Source of the DNA: Blastochloris viridis
GTDB lineage: Bacteria > Pseudomonadota > Alphaproteobacteria > UBA2136 > UBA6156
Assembly: GCA_005768725.1 (NCBI GenBank)
Contig: VAFM01000001.1
Location: 186,001 to 250,000, forward strand
Reading direction: 5' to 3'
DNA length: 64,000 nt
The notes below the pieces were generated by a model. The model had not been told where the DNA came from, made no database searches, and saw only the letters and a program-made list of their open reading frames with translations. Positions 40,269 through 49,307 of the stretch are shown here, piece after piece (positions within the stretch are counted from its first letter, which is position 1; each line of letters begins with the position of its first letter). Position numbers and translations under genes: made by a program.

Positions 40269-42161
40269 TTAGATTTCTATCTGGTTGCCGATTTCTATCA
40301 CCTGACGGCGCGGGAGGTGGAAGAAGCTCACGGCGGATTGCGAGAGTTTATCCAGCAGGATGAAGACGCGTTCTTGCACCGGATTCAGTACCGGCTCGGG
40401 CGATGGGATGTAGGTGTGCGTACTAAGGAAGTAGCTGAGCGCCTCTGGGTGGCGGATGGTGAGGCCATATTGCTCCAGTGTATGAGACAGCATGTGCGGA
40501 ACGTTAGGACGCTCTAAAAACCCGAACGTGGCCTGCACGGTGGTAATGTTGTGCGGGTAGTGGCGGACACTGTAACGCTCTGACGCCGGATAACGCGGGA
40601 TACGCGCGCGTGAGACCTTGAGGATGATGATCTGTGCGTGGAGCATCGCGTTGTGGTTGATGTTGTAAACAAGTGCGGGCGGTGCGTGGTTGAGATTAGA
40701 GGTGAGGAAGACCGCGGTACGGCGCACATGTGGCAGCGTGGGGTTGATGTGCGCGATGAAGTCTTCCAGCAGTGGTGTATGGCTGGCGACGATGTTCTGG
40801 CTTGATTCGCGGCCCTTTACCCATGTGTGCATGATGAAGAAAATGGCGGCGCCTAAGAGCAGCGGGAACCAGCCACCGTTGGGAATTTTGTGCAGGTTGG
40901 CCGTGAAGAAAAGGCCGTCTATCGCCAAGAAAACGCCAAGGAATAGGGCAACCAGCAACGGGTGCCAGCGGTTGCGGTTGAGAAGGACGGTGGCGGCGAG
41001 AAGGGTGGTCATCAGCATGGTGCCCGTTACGGCGATACCGTAAGCTGCGGCGAGATTGCTGGAGGTTTTGAACGTGACCACCAGCAGGAGCACGGCGACG
41101 AGCATCAGGTGGTTAAGGAACGGAATATAGATCTGGCCGACGTTGTAGATGTTGGTGTGGCGTACTTCCATGCGCGGCAGGTAACCCAGCTGGATAGCCT
41201 GGTGCGTAATGCTGAACGCACCGCTGATGACCGCCTGTGCCGCGATGACTGTGGCAATGGTGGTGAGGGCGATCATCGGATACATCAGGTCATCGGGTAC
41301 CATCAGGAAGAACGGATTTGTGAGCGTTGTGGGATCCTGCATCAGGAGCGCGCCCTGCCCAAAGTAGTTGAGCGTAAGAGCGGGGCCTACTAGCAGTAGC
41401 CATGCACGCTGAATGGGACGGCGCCCGAGGTGACCCATATCGGCATATAAAGCTTCTCCGCCTGTGACTGCCAGCACCACGGCACCCATGGTGAGGAAGG
41501 ACATGAACGGGTGGTTGGCAGCGAAGTGCAATGCGTATTCAGGGTTCAGGGCCAGCAGGATCTCCGGCATGTGAATGATCTGATTAAGGCCCAGCATGCC
41601 GATGACCGAAAACCAGACCAGCATGATCGGCCCGAAGAGCGCGCCGACCTTATGCGTACCGTGGTGCTGGAGCGAAAAGAGAATGGCGAGAATGAAGAGA
41701 GAAAGCAGGACAACATAGCCGTTGAAGAAGGGGACGGCGAGTTGCAAGCCTTCCATGGCGCTGATGACAGAGATGGACGGTGTGATGATGGCGTCTCCGT
41801 AAAACAGGGCGGCGCCGAAGAGGCCGAGGCAGAGCATTATCCAGCGACGGCGTGTAGTGCCGAACTGATCTATGGCCAGTGCGGTGAGAGCGAGGATGCC
41901 CCCTTCGCCGCGGTTATCGGCCCGCATGATAATGCTGACATATTTTAATGTGACGACCAGAATAAGCGACCAGGCGATGGCGGAGAGGATGCCGAAGACA
42001 TTCAGCTCGTTCACGGGCAGGCCTGCCGCGTGAAAGGATTCGCGCATCGTATAGAGCGGGCTGGTGCCGATATCGCCGAACACTACGCCGAGTGCCGCCA
42101 CAAACATGGCGGTGCGGCTTTGGTTGTGGCTATCGTGAAAGGTATTGTGCGCGTGTGACAT
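40269..42161 (-). CDS. kup: Low-affinity potassium uptake protein Kup
   Basis: A 630-residue Kup/Trk-type K+/H+ symporter. It opens with GVVFGDIGTSPLYTMRESF, the family signature, followed by about twelve membrane helices (NRGEGGILALTALA, GDAIITPSISVISAMEGL, GGEALYADMGHLGRRPIQ) and a cytoplasmic C-terminal domain of about 170 residues. It imports potassium. It has its own promoter region upstream (42162-42409, shared with divergent hfq). The C-terminal part is shorter and more divergent than the membrane core, as usual. Confidence 0.96.
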   Translation of the reverse strand: MSHAHNTFHDSHNQSRTAMFVAALGVVFGDIGTSPLYTMRESFHAAGLPVNELNVFGILSAIAWSLILVVTLKYVSIIMRADNRGEGGILALTALAIDQFGTTRRRWIMLCLGLFGAALFYGDAIITPSISVISAMEGLQLAVPFFNGYVVLLSLFILAILFSLQHHGTHKVGALFGPIMLVWFSVIGMLGLNQIIHMPEILLALNPEYALHFAANHPFMSFLTMGAVVLAVTGGEALYADMGHLGRRPIQRAWLLLVGPALTLNYFGQGALLMQDPTTLTNPFFLMVPDDLMYPMIALTTIATVIAAQAVISGAFSITHQAIQLGYLPRMEVRHTNIYNVGQIYIPFLNHLMLVAVLLLVVTFKTSSNLAAAYGIAVTGTMLMTTLLAATVLLNRNRWHPLLVALFLGVFLAIDGLFFTANLHKIPNGGWFPLLLGAAIFFIMHTWVKGRESSQNIVASHTPLLEDFIAHINPTLPHVRRTAVFLTSNLNHAPPALVYNINHNAMLHAQIIILKVSRARIPRYPASERYSVRHYPHNITTVQATFGFLERPNVPHMLSHTLEQYGLTIRHPEALSYFLSTHTYIPSPEPVLNPVQERVFILLDKLSQSAVSFFHLPRRQVIEIGNQIEI

Positions 42162-42307
42162 GGCCCGAGAATAGGCTGGAGGCGGTAGCTCGCCAAGGTT
42201 TGTACGCCTTTTATGCTACGGAATACCTTTAAAGTGTGCCTATGGTGCCACGGCTGGGCTCGTTGTGCGGGAGGCTTTGCCAAAAGAAGGTTGGTGGGGG
42301 GCGGGAA

Positions 42308-42336
42308 TTGGTTTACCATGCCGTTAACAATAAAGA
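42308..42336 (+). promoter_or_regulatory. Predicted hfq promoter
   Basis: TTGGTT at 42308-42313, 17-base spacer, TAAAGA at 42331-42336, about 74 bases before the hfq ATG. Confidence 0.45.
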
Positions 42337-42409
42337 ACGGATATGTGTCAGTCCAAAATGGTCGGCACACCCATAATAAGAAGAATAACAACAGGGAGAT
42401 TCCCTTTCT

Positions 42410-42652
42410 ATGGCTAAAGGTAGTGTAAAGAACCTGCAGGAAGCCTTTCTGGCGCATCTTGCCAAGGGCCATGCGCCCGTTACCGTGTTTTTGACCAACG
42501 GTGTCAAGCTTTCCGGCAGCATTACGTTTGTGGACGAAGAAGCGTTGACGCTGGCACGTGATGGTGTGACGCAGCTTATCTTCAAGCATGCTGTTGCCAC
42601 CGTGATGCCACAGGATGCCTTCAGCATTTACGATATTATGGGTGCTGAGTAA
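42410..42652 (+). CDS. hfq: RNA chaperone Hfq
   Basis: An 80-residue Hfq that forms hexameric rings and pairs small RNAs with mRNAs. Sm1 is GSVKNLQEAFLAHLAKGHAPVTVFLTNGVKL and Sm2 contains LIFKHAVATVMP, the conserved (F/Y)KHA motif. A hydrophobic/acidic C terminus is short, as in alphaproteobacteria. hflX follows after 98 bases, a conserved neighbour. Ribosome-binding site GGGAG lies 11 bases upstream. Confidence 0.97.
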   Translation: MAKGSVKNLQEAFLAHLAKGHAPVTVFLTNGVKLSGSITFVDEEALTLARDGVTQLIFKHAVATVMPQDAFSIYDIMGAE

Positions 42653-42750
42653 TCAGGCCACATTTGCCGGAGCTATATAAGCGCCGGTGTTATGCTACAT
42701 TGACCGCAGGTTTCGGCCTGCGGTTTGTGTTTTGACAAGGAGTTTTGTGT

Positions 42751-44040
42751 ATGCCCGCTAGCATCGATTTAAAGCGTGTTGCCCCTAAGGGTGTGGTGAT
42801 TGGTGTGGAGTTTCCGCGCGGCTACGTGGCGGATGAGCATGGTCTGCCGTTGCACCCCAAAAGCCTGCGTACGCTGGATGAGCGTGTGGCCGAAGCGGTG
42901 AACCTGGCGCAGGCGCTGGATATTGATGTAGTGCACAGCGAAGGGGTTAACTTGTCGAAAATCACTCCGGCGACCTTGCTGGGTGGTGGTGTGGTAGAGC
43001 GTGTGGCGGCGCTGGTTAAAGAGCAGAAGATTGAAGTGGTGTTTGTGGATGCGCCGCTGAGTCCGCGTCAGCAGCGTGAACTGGAAGTGCAGCTTGCGTG
43101 CAAGGTAGTAGACCGTACCGGTGTGATTCTGGATATCTTTGGTGCGCGGGCCCGGACGCGGGCGGGTCAGCTTCAGGTGGAAGTGGCGCAGCTTGTGTAC
43201 CAGCAGAGCCGCCTTGTGCGTTTGTGGAGCCACTTGGAGCGTCAGCGCGGTGGTATGGGTAAGACAGGGGGTCCGGGGGAACGCCAGCTGGAAATTGACA
43301 AACGCTTGCTGAAAACGCGCCTGGCCAAAGTGCGTGGTGAATTGCGTGAAGTGGAGCAGACGCGTGGGCTTCAGCGCATGGCGCGGCAGAAGGCTGATGT
43401 GCCGACCGTGGCGCTGGTCGGCTATACCAATGCCGGGAAAAGTACGTTGTTCAATAAACTGGTGGATGCCGGAACGCTGATGGCGGATGCGCTGTTTGCG
43501 ACGCTTGACCCGCTGATGCGTCGGATGGAATTGCCGGGTGGTTTGGATGTGGTGCTGGTGGATACCGTAGGGTTTATCTCTGACCTGCCGCACGAGCTGG
43601 TGGAAGCGTTTAAAGCGACGCTGGAAGAAGTGGTGATGGCGGATTTATTGCTGCATGTGCATGATATTTCCAGCCTGGAAATGGATGCGCAGAACGCTGA
43701 TGTGAAGAGTGTGCTGGGGCAGATCGGGGCGGCGGATAAGCGCGTGATCCATGTTTACAATAAACTGGACAAAGCGCCGGATGCTTTAGTGCCGCGCGAT
43801 GGCGTTGCGGTTTCGGCCGTGACCGGGCAGGGGGTTGGTGATCTGCTGGAGGCTATCCGCAACCGTTTGCAGGCCGACTGGGAGACCGTGAAAGTAAATG
43901 TACCCGCCAGCGACGGGCGACGCTTGGCGTGGCTGCACGCGCATGGCGATGTTACAGAACAACACCTCGACGGCGAAACATGGACATTGGTGGTTAAGTT
44001 GCGGGCCGCAGACCTAGCGGCCTGGAAGCAGATGGCTTAA
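42751..44040 (+). CDS. hflX: Ribosome-associated GTPase HflX
   Basis: A 429-residue GTPase that splits stalled 70S ribosomes under stress. Family parts: LDERVAEAVNLAQAL in the N-terminal domain, GGPGERQLEIDKRLLKTR, then G1 GYTNAGKS, G3 DTVGFI, G4 NKLD. The ATG at 42751 with AAGGAG at nine bases is preferred to the upstream TTG frame. The gene follows hfq, as in many proteobacteria. Confidence 0.96.
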   Translation: MPASIDLKRVAPKGVVIGVEFPRGYVADEHGLPLHPKSLRTLDERVAEAVNLAQALDIDVVHSEGVNLSKITPATLLGGGVVERVAALVKEQKIEVVFVDAPLSPRQQRELEVQLACKVVDRTGVILDIFGARARTRAGQLQVEVAQLVYQQSRLVRLWSHLERQRGGMGKTGGPGERQLEIDKRLLKTRLAKVRGELREVEQTRGLQRMARQKADVPTVALVGYTNAGKSTLFNKLVDAGTLMADALFATLDPLMRRMELPGGLDVVLVDTVGFISDLPHELVEAFKATLEEVVMADLLLHVHDISSLEMDAQNADVKSVLGQIGAADKRVIHVYNKLDKAPDALVPRDGVAVSAVTGQGVGDLLEAIRNRLQADWETVKVNVPASDGRRLAWLHAHGDVTEQHLDGETWTLVVKLRAADLAAWKQMA

Positions 44041-44067
44041 AACCATTAGCAAGAAATGAAAAAAAGC

Positions 44068-44304
44068 TTACGCCAGAATATTGATAATGCTGCCGCGCAC
44101 GGAGTCGGTGTAACCGTCGCCGTTGGCGGTTTGCGTGCCGCGGCCGCCTTGCACGGCGTTGGTTTGGTTGACCGCTTGGACCGGGCCGTTGGCGGCGGCG
44201 TTCTGCACGTACGCCGTGGCAAGCGGGTTGCCCGTCTGGCTGAAAGTGGTGACGTTCACGGGGCGAGCCGTGCCGGTGTTGTAAGAAGCTACGCGGATAT
44301 CCAT
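44068..44304 (-). CDS. Small hypothetical protein, 78 residues, MDIRV start
   Basis: Unrecognised. ATG 44304 gives MDIRVASYNTGTARPVNVTT, rich in Asn, Gln, Thr and Gly, with no membrane helix and no cysteine. The first five residues and the spaced TG are shared with the protein encoded at 51290-51790. It is divergent from the GGDEF-EAL gene, with 47 bases between. A longer frame to 44382 exists but lacks support. Function unknown. Confidence 0.5.
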   Translation of the reverse strand: MDIRVASYNTGTARPVNVTTFSQTGNPLATAYVQNAAANGPVQAVNQTNAVQGGRGTQTANGDGYTDSVRGSIINILA

Positions 44305-44351
44305 GCGCAAACAGTAGACCCCCTGTGGCGTGCTTGCAAGGGGGTTGCCTA

Positions 44352-46817
44352 ATGCGTGGGCTGATGCATCAATTTTGGGCAACGGTATGGAGCAGCATCG
44401 TCAATCTGACGTGGCTGCCGTGGGCTATTGGAATTTTAGCTGCCAGCTTTGTAGCGATGATCTTCGGTTGGTGGTGGGCCAAGCGCGAATTGCGCCGGAA
44501 ATTGAACTCGGCCGTTGAACAGCGCACGCGCCGTTTGGAAGATGTGAGCCGGCGCTTCCGCGTGATGGCGGATAATGCTTATGACCTGATCTGTATCAGT
44601 AACGCCGAAGGCCGCATGGAGTATCTGAATGCGGCGTTCACGCGGGTCCTTGGTTTTGGCAAGGAAGAGCTGCGTGATGTGCGTCTGCCCGAATGGGTAC
44701 ACCCGCGTAACCGCGAAGATCTGGGTGAGATTCTGCGCCGTGTGGTGGCGCAGGGCGGTACGGTGGAAGCGAATATGCGCTTTCCCCACGTGGGCGGTGG
44801 CTGGGTGGATGTGGAGCTTATCGCCAAGGGTTTGCCCGATAGCGACTGGGTAGTGCGTAGCGTTGTGCTGCACGCGCGCGATGTGAGCCAGCGCAAAAAG
44901 ATGCTGGACGAGCTGGCCCGCAACGAACAGCGCTTTAAGGACTTTGCCGGTAGTAGTGCCGACTGGTTGTGGGAAACCGATGTGGCGGGGAACTTCCGTT
45001 ACGTAAGCCCCGGTGTGACCAATGTTCTGGGCTATGACCCTGAGGAGCTGATTGGCCAAAACCAGATGAACGTGCTGTACGCCAACGACGAGGACAGCGG
45101 GCGCGAGCTGGTGCAGAACCGCATTGAGCGCCGTCAGCCTTACCGTGAGCTTGAGCTTTGGACCAAGAGCAAGCATGGCGACCGCGTGTGTCTGCGTCTT
45201 TCGGGTATTCCGGTATTTGATGCGATGCAGGAATTTAAAGGCTACCGTGGTGCCGCCAGCAACGTGACGGCGAGCAAGGTGGAACGCGAGCACGTGTTTA
45301 GGTTGGCCACCACCGACCACCTGACCGGTTTGCTGAACGGGGCCCGTTTTAAGGAAGAACTGGAGCGTGCTGTTGTGCTGGCACGGCGCCATGGCACCAG
45401 TGGTGTGGTTCTGTTTATTGACCTTGACCGCTTTAAGGAAGTGAACGACACCCACGGCCACGAGGCAGGTGACCGCATTCTGCTGGGGGTTGCGGATATT
45501 CTGCGCGACAGCGTGCGCAGCACCGATATTGTGGCGCGTCGTGGTGGGGACGAGTTCTCTATTATTATGCACAACATTGATGTGGAGAGTGCGGCGGCCA
45601 AGGTGCAGCGCATGATCGAGCGCATCAAGGCCTTTGGCATCGATTATAATGGTACGCGTCTGACCGTGACGATGTCTGTGGGTATGGTGCAATATCCGCA
45701 GGAAGAGAAGGGCGCCGACCACCTGATTATGAGCGCCGACCTTGCGATGTACCGCGCCAAGGACATGGGCCGTAACCGCCTGTTTGTGGATGCGACCGAT
45801 GCCGGTAGCGAGACCGTGGGCAGTGTACGTGCTCAGTTGAAGTGGGTCGATCGTCTGCGCTACTGCTTAGAGCACGATGAGTTCCAGATGTATTACCAGG
45901 CCATTGTGCCGGCGCATAAGAAAGAGCGCCCGCTGTTTGAAGCTCTGCTGCGTATTTTTGACGAAGACGGCAAGGTGGCCAGCCCTGCGCTGTACATTGA
46001 TGCGGCGGAACACTTCGGGCTTATTCAGCAGCTTGACCTTGCGGTGGTGCGGCGTGTGTTCATCACCCAGCGTGCGCTGATGGATGAAGGCGTGAATGTA
46101 GATGTGAGCATCAACCTGTCGTCGCGTACCCTTGGTGACCCGGCGGTGGTGCCGAAGCTGCGTCAGTTGATGGAAGATTACACCATTGACCCGACACGCA
46201 TTATTTTTGAAGTGACCGAAACCATGGCGCTGCATGACCCGGCTCAGATGCGCGATATTGATGAGATCCGTCACTTTATAAATAGTCTGCGCGAGATGGG
46301 CTTTAGATTTGCGCTGGATGACTTTGGAACCGGCTTTACCAGCTTCCGTTATCTGAAGGTGCTGGATGTGGACCTTGTGAAGATTGATGGCGAGTACATT
46401 AAAGACCTGGTGACCGACGCCGACGACCGCCTGTTTGTAAAGAGCATGGTCGAGTTGTGTGACGGGCTGGGGATTGAGACTATCGGGGAATTTGTGGAAA
46501 CCAAAGAAACCATGGCGGTGATGAAAGAGCTTGGCGTGGGCGCCGGGCAGGGCTGGCTGTTTGCCAAGCCTCAGCCCGATTTGAAGGCGCTGGCGTTTGA
46601 GTACACCGGCAAGAGCATGGATGATTTTGCCGATGGGCTTCCGCTGCTGGAAGTGGCCAAAAAAGGCACCATGGCCGAGCAGGTGGCGCATTTTGTAAAG
46701 AATGGCGCACACAAGGATGTGAAGACCGAGCCGCGGGCTTCGGTAAAAGCAGCCAAGGAAAAGCGCGTGGCCAAGGTTGCCAAAAAAGCCGCCCCCGGGG
46801 CGGGAGCGGCTGACTAG
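44352..46817 (+). CDS. PAS-PAS-GGDEF-EAL c-di-GMP signalling protein
   Basis: An 821-residue bifunctional-type protein. One membrane helix lies at about 20-42, a coiled coil follows, two PAS domains (about 70-180 and 190-315), a GGDEF domain (about 320-480; GGDEF intact, I-site RSTD five residues before) and an EAL domain (about 500-760; EALLR, the Glu in FEVTETMA, DDFGTG and KIDGEYIK all present). Both synthesis and hydrolysis of c-di-GMP are possible. The last 40 residues are Lys/Ala-rich (VKAAKEKRVAKVAKKAAPG), a tail type that also occurs on PepA, the M42 peptidase and NtrY here. Confidence 0.92.
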   Translation: MRGLMHQFWATVWSSIVNLTWLPWAIGILAASFVAMIFGWWWAKRELRRKLNSAVEQRTRRLEDVSRRFRVMADNAYDLICISNAEGRMEYLNAAFTRVLGFGKEELRDVRLPEWVHPRNREDLGEILRRVVAQGGTVEANMRFPHVGGGWVDVELIAKGLPDSDWVVRSVVLHARDVSQRKKMLDELARNEQRFKDFAGSSADWLWETDVAGNFRYVSPGVTNVLGYDPEELIGQNQMNVLYANDEDSGRELVQNRIERRQPYRELELWTKSKHGDRVCLRLSGIPVFDAMQEFKGYRGAASNVTASKVEREHVFRLATTDHLTGLLNGARFKEELERAVVLARRHGTSGVVLFIDLDRFKEVNDTHGHEAGDRILLGVADILRDSVRSTDIVARRGGDEFSIIMHNIDVESAAAKVQRMIERIKAFGIDYNGTRLTVTMSVGMVQYPQEEKGADHLIMSADLAMYRAKDMGRNRLFVDATDAGSETVGSVRAQLKWVDRLRYCLEHDEFQMYYQAIVPAHKKERPLFEALLRIFDEDGKVASPALYIDAAEHFGLIQQLDLAVVRRVFITQRALMDEGVNVDVSINLSSRTLGDPAVVPKLRQLMEDYTIDPTRIIFEVTETMALHDPAQMRDIDEIRHFINSLREMGFRFALDDFGTGFTSFRYLKVLDVDLVKIDGEYIKDLVTDADDRLFVKSMVELCDGLGIETIGEFVETKETMAVMKELGVGAGQGWLFAKPQPDLKALAFEYTGKSMDDFADGLPLLEVAKKGTMAEQVAHFVKNGAHKDVKTEPRASVKAAKEKRVAKVAKKAAPGAGAAD

Positions 46818-46826
46818 CCTAAACGT

Positions 46827-47030
46827 TTACTTGATATAAGCGATGTAAATGATGATCTCGATCAGCAAGGCGATGCAGAGCCCGACGCGGAGCGCCATCA
46901 GCTTGGTGCTGCGGTCTGGGTTCTGGGTACAGTCTTGCGATTTGCTCATTCCGGCGACGCCGAGAACAAGCGTGACCAGTGCCGCCAAAAACGTGGCGAT
47001 CATGACGTATGCGAATGGATGTGTGAACAT
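46827..47030 (-). CDS. HIG1/twin-transmembrane family protein
   Basis: A 67-residue protein with two membrane helices (about 7-27 and 46-65) and, between them, RSTKLMALRVGLCIALL, which matches the (S/T)NKLMRxRV motif of the HIG1 domain. Mitochondrial HIG1 proteins bind respiratory supercomplexes; bacterial ones are found in alphaproteobacteria and may do likewise. The start at 47030 excludes a basic extension to 47066 that would overlap the ferredoxin promoter. Convergent end with the GGDEF-EAL gene (nine bases). Confidence 0.75.
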   Translation of the reverse strand: MFTHPFAYVMIATFLAALVTLVLGVAGMSKSQDCTQNPDRSTKLMALRVGLCIALLIEIIIYIAYIK

Positions 47031-47068
47031 GGGTGCCAGCCTAGGCCTGTTTGAGCGAGGTGGCAAGC

Positions 47069-47371
47069 GTGCCTAAAGTGGTGATCCATTACGCCGGTAA
47101 AACCTATGAAGCCAATGTGCCCACGGGTATGAGCGTGCTGATTGGCGCAAGCATGTGTGGGCTGGAAGAGCTCGGATTTGGTGATTGTGGCGGCAATTTA
47201 GTGTGCGCCACCTGCCACGTGCGCGTAAACAGTGGTACATTCTCTGCCATGAAATACGATGAACAGCTCACGCTGGACACTTTGCCGCAGACTTTCGCCA
47301 ACAGCCGTATGGCCTGCCAGTTGCGCGTGAGCGAGGACTGTGACGTAGAGTGGATGGGGGCGCATCGGTAA
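47069..47371 (+). CDS. Adrenodoxin-type 2Fe-2S ferredoxin
   Basis: A protein of about 100 residues with the plant/adrenodoxin-type cluster pattern: C-x5-C-x2-C in DCGGNLVCATCHV and a fourth Cys in RMACQL. The start is uncertain: GTG 47069 (VPKVVIHYAGKTYEANVP), GTG 47060 or TTG 47051. It carries electrons to a partner enzyme. Its TAA stop overlaps the ATG of the GH3-like gene by one base (TAATG), so the two are translationally coupled and likely work together. Confidence 0.85.
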   Translation: MPKVVIHYAGKTYEANVPTGMSVLIGASMCGLEELGFGDCGGNLVCATCHVRVNSGTFSAMKYDEQLTLDTLPQTFANSRMACQLRVSEDCDVEWMGAHR

Positions 47372-48927
47372 TGACCAACATGCCCGCCAGCATTGCCAGC
47401 CAGCAAGCCGCACTGCGTGGCCTGCTGAAAGCCGGTGTGGGGTGCAGCCTGTTCAATCAGCTTGGACTTGGCCGTTTGGGCAGTTTCAAGGACTTTGATA
47501 TTCTGTACCAAGGCTTTTGCCGTGCCGTGCCTGTGCAAGGCCCACGCGTGTTTATGGATAGCCTTGCCAAAATGCTGCCGCAGCAGGGTTTGGCGCCGCT
47601 GCAGGTTTTGCAAAGCCCTAACCTTGTGAGCAAAGGCAAGCCGCTGGCCGCTACATTGTGGCGCGGTACGACGTTGCCGGTTAGCTCGGCCGCGACGCGT
47701 GACCATCTGGCGGTGGAAGAGATTCAGCGCAAGCGCCTGCTGCAGCAGGGCGTGCAGGTGAAGGGCAGCTTCTTTTACTTATTTGAACAGGAAGCCAGCA
47801 AGCTGGAGGCCAGTGTTGGCCAGCCGCTGCCGGTGCCGCTGCGCGGCTGGCATGAGCTGGTGGAAATGGAAGGCAGCAAGGCGTCTTTCCTGCCGTGGAA
47901 GAAGCGCCATGCTTTGCCGCAGTATTCGGCCCTGCCGCGTGGCGGGAGCCGCTGGCAGTGGTTTAATGCCATGCAGGACGTGCTGAAAGCCCATGGCAAA
48001 GATGTGGATGTGCTGGTAAGCAACCCGCGCACGCTGATTGACTTTTGCCTGTACGTAAGCCAGCAGAGCGGCCGTTTTGTGGCCCTGCGCGAGATGGTGC
48101 CGAATCTGAAGGTATTGGCGCTAAACCATTATGACCTCGGTTTACAGCGTACCGAACTGGGGTACCTGTTGCATGGCCTGCCGCACGTGCGCTGGACTCA
48201 ATGGATGTACCAGCCGACGGGGATTCAGGCCTGGCAGGACGATGTGAATATTCGTCAGCGTTTGACCCTGCAGACCGATGGTCAGATGTTTTACGAGTTT
48301 GTGCCGGTAGAGGATATTGACCCTGAAGGACGTTTTGCGCGCAGCTACCGTCGTCTGTACGCCGGTCAGGTGGAAGCCGGGCATGAGTATTGCCTGATCG
48401 TAAGCAATCTTTCTGGTTTGCTCGGTGTTTCGACCGGGTTGATTGTGCGGGTTATGAACACCGAGCCGTTGCAGATCGTGGCCAAGGGGCCGGTGGTGAA
48501 GCTGAACGGTTTGGGCGAAGCCTTGCGAGAAGAGGCGCTACTGGAATCGCTATCGAATATCAATAGTGCATTGAACGGGCAGGGCGTGTTTGTGCGCGAT
48601 GCGCTGATGGGGCATGTGATTGCCGAGCGTCAGCCGTTCTGGGTACTGGAAGTGAGTCGTCCTCTGGCTGAATTGCCCGGGCCGGTAATGGACAGCATTG
48701 CCAAGCGTTTGCACTCGGAACTCGATTTGCGTTCTGCTGGGTACCGCAGTGCGTATCGCGCGGCGGCGTTCCGTCCGCCCCAGGTGCACTTTGTGCCGAT
48801 GGGGACCTTTGCGGCGGCGTTTACGACCAGCCCCGATTTCAGTCAGTTTGACCATTCGCCTGATGCGGCGCTGTGTAAGCGTGTGTTGAATGCGGCGTGG
48901 GAATCTCAAATGTACGAAGCCGTTTAA
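47371..48927 (+). CDS. GH3 family acyl-adenylating enzyme-like protein
   Basis: A 518-residue protein with GH3-family features: a central VSNPRTLIDFCLYVSQQSG, a second-domain sequence PNLKVLALNHYDLG, and VEAGHEYCLIVSNLSGLLG followed by GLIVRVMNTEPLQIVAKG, which matches the GH3 motif (VGxxYEPVVTNYSGLYRMRVGD). GH3 proteins in plants conjugate acyl acids such as auxin or jasmonate to amino acids through adenylates; bacterial members are poorly known. It is translationally coupled with a 2Fe-2S ferredoxin, an odd partner for such chemistry. The GH3 call is moderately sure; the reaction is not known. Confidence 0.65.
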   Translation: MTNMPASIASQQAALRGLLKAGVGCSLFNQLGLGRLGSFKDFDILYQGFCRAVPVQGPRVFMDSLAKMLPQQGLAPLQVLQSPNLVSKGKPLAATLWRGTTLPVSSAATRDHLAVEEIQRKRLLQQGVQVKGSFFYLFEQEASKLEASVGQPLPVPLRGWHELVEMEGSKASFLPWKKRHALPQYSALPRGGSRWQWFNAMQDVLKAHGKDVDVLVSNPRTLIDFCLYVSQQSGRFVALREMVPNLKVLALNHYDLGLQRTELGYLLHGLPHVRWTQWMYQPTGIQAWQDDVNIRQRLTLQTDGQMFYEFVPVEDIDPEGRFARSYRRLYAGQVEAGHEYCLIVSNLSGLLGVSTGLIVRVMNTEPLQIVAKGPVVKLNGLGEALREEALLESLSNINSALNGQGVFVRDALMGHVIAERQPFWVLEVSRPLAELPGPVMDSIAKRLHSELDLRSAGYRSAYRAAAFRPPQVHFVPMGTFAAAFTTSPDFSQFDHSPDAALCKRVLNAAWESQMYEAV

Positions 48928-48945
48928 GACAGGGGCTTTGCAGAG

Positions 48946-49050
48946 GCAGGGGCAGAAACACTCCCCGCTTGCGCTTCACCAAACCTCGCGTACTTCTTGT
49001 ACGCGTCGGCTTTTCTCATCACAACCGGATGAGCGTTTCTGCCTCCTGTG
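48946..49050. repeat. Structured intergenic repeat, copy 2
   Basis: Related to 6200-6309. Outer stem GGGGCAGAAACACT / AGCGTTTCTGCCTC, an inner hairpin GCGTAC..GTACGC, and the same loop text CGCTTCACCAAACCTCG and CTCATC. It lies 18 bases after the stop codon of the GH3-like gene, as copy 1 lies after holC. Confidence 0.68.
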
Positions 49051-49307
49051 TGGTTCCTCTTCTCTGCTATTTTTGGAATTGTCTGACTTTTGGAAAAAAG
49101 TTTGAGGTGTGTAAGGTTGTGCACCGTTTTTAAGCTGTTGGTAGTGTTAGGTGTTAGGTCGATTTGTGGCCGAATTGCATAAACCTGTTGTGGAGATAAC
49201 GCATGGACACGCGGGGTCAGGAGAGTACTCTGACTTTACAGCTTGCCGTGCTGAACCACCCCGCGAGGAGTGTTTTCCGAGAGGGGACCAACCAAAGGAG
49301 TAAGCCA
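49051..49307. other. Gap between repeat copy 2 and the YdcH-like gene
   Basis: No gene supported. It contains a near-perfect inverted repeat GTCAGGAGAGTACTCTGAC (49216-49234) with an inner AGAGTACTCT palindrome, and a longer in-frame extension of the next gene from ATG 49203 that is not favoured. A possible leader of the next gene. Confidence 0.4.

Noticed and set aside
41511..41948. Plus-strand frame opposite kup
   Set aside because: Antisense of membrane-helix codons; strongly Asp/Glu/Arg-rich as expected from a reverse frame.
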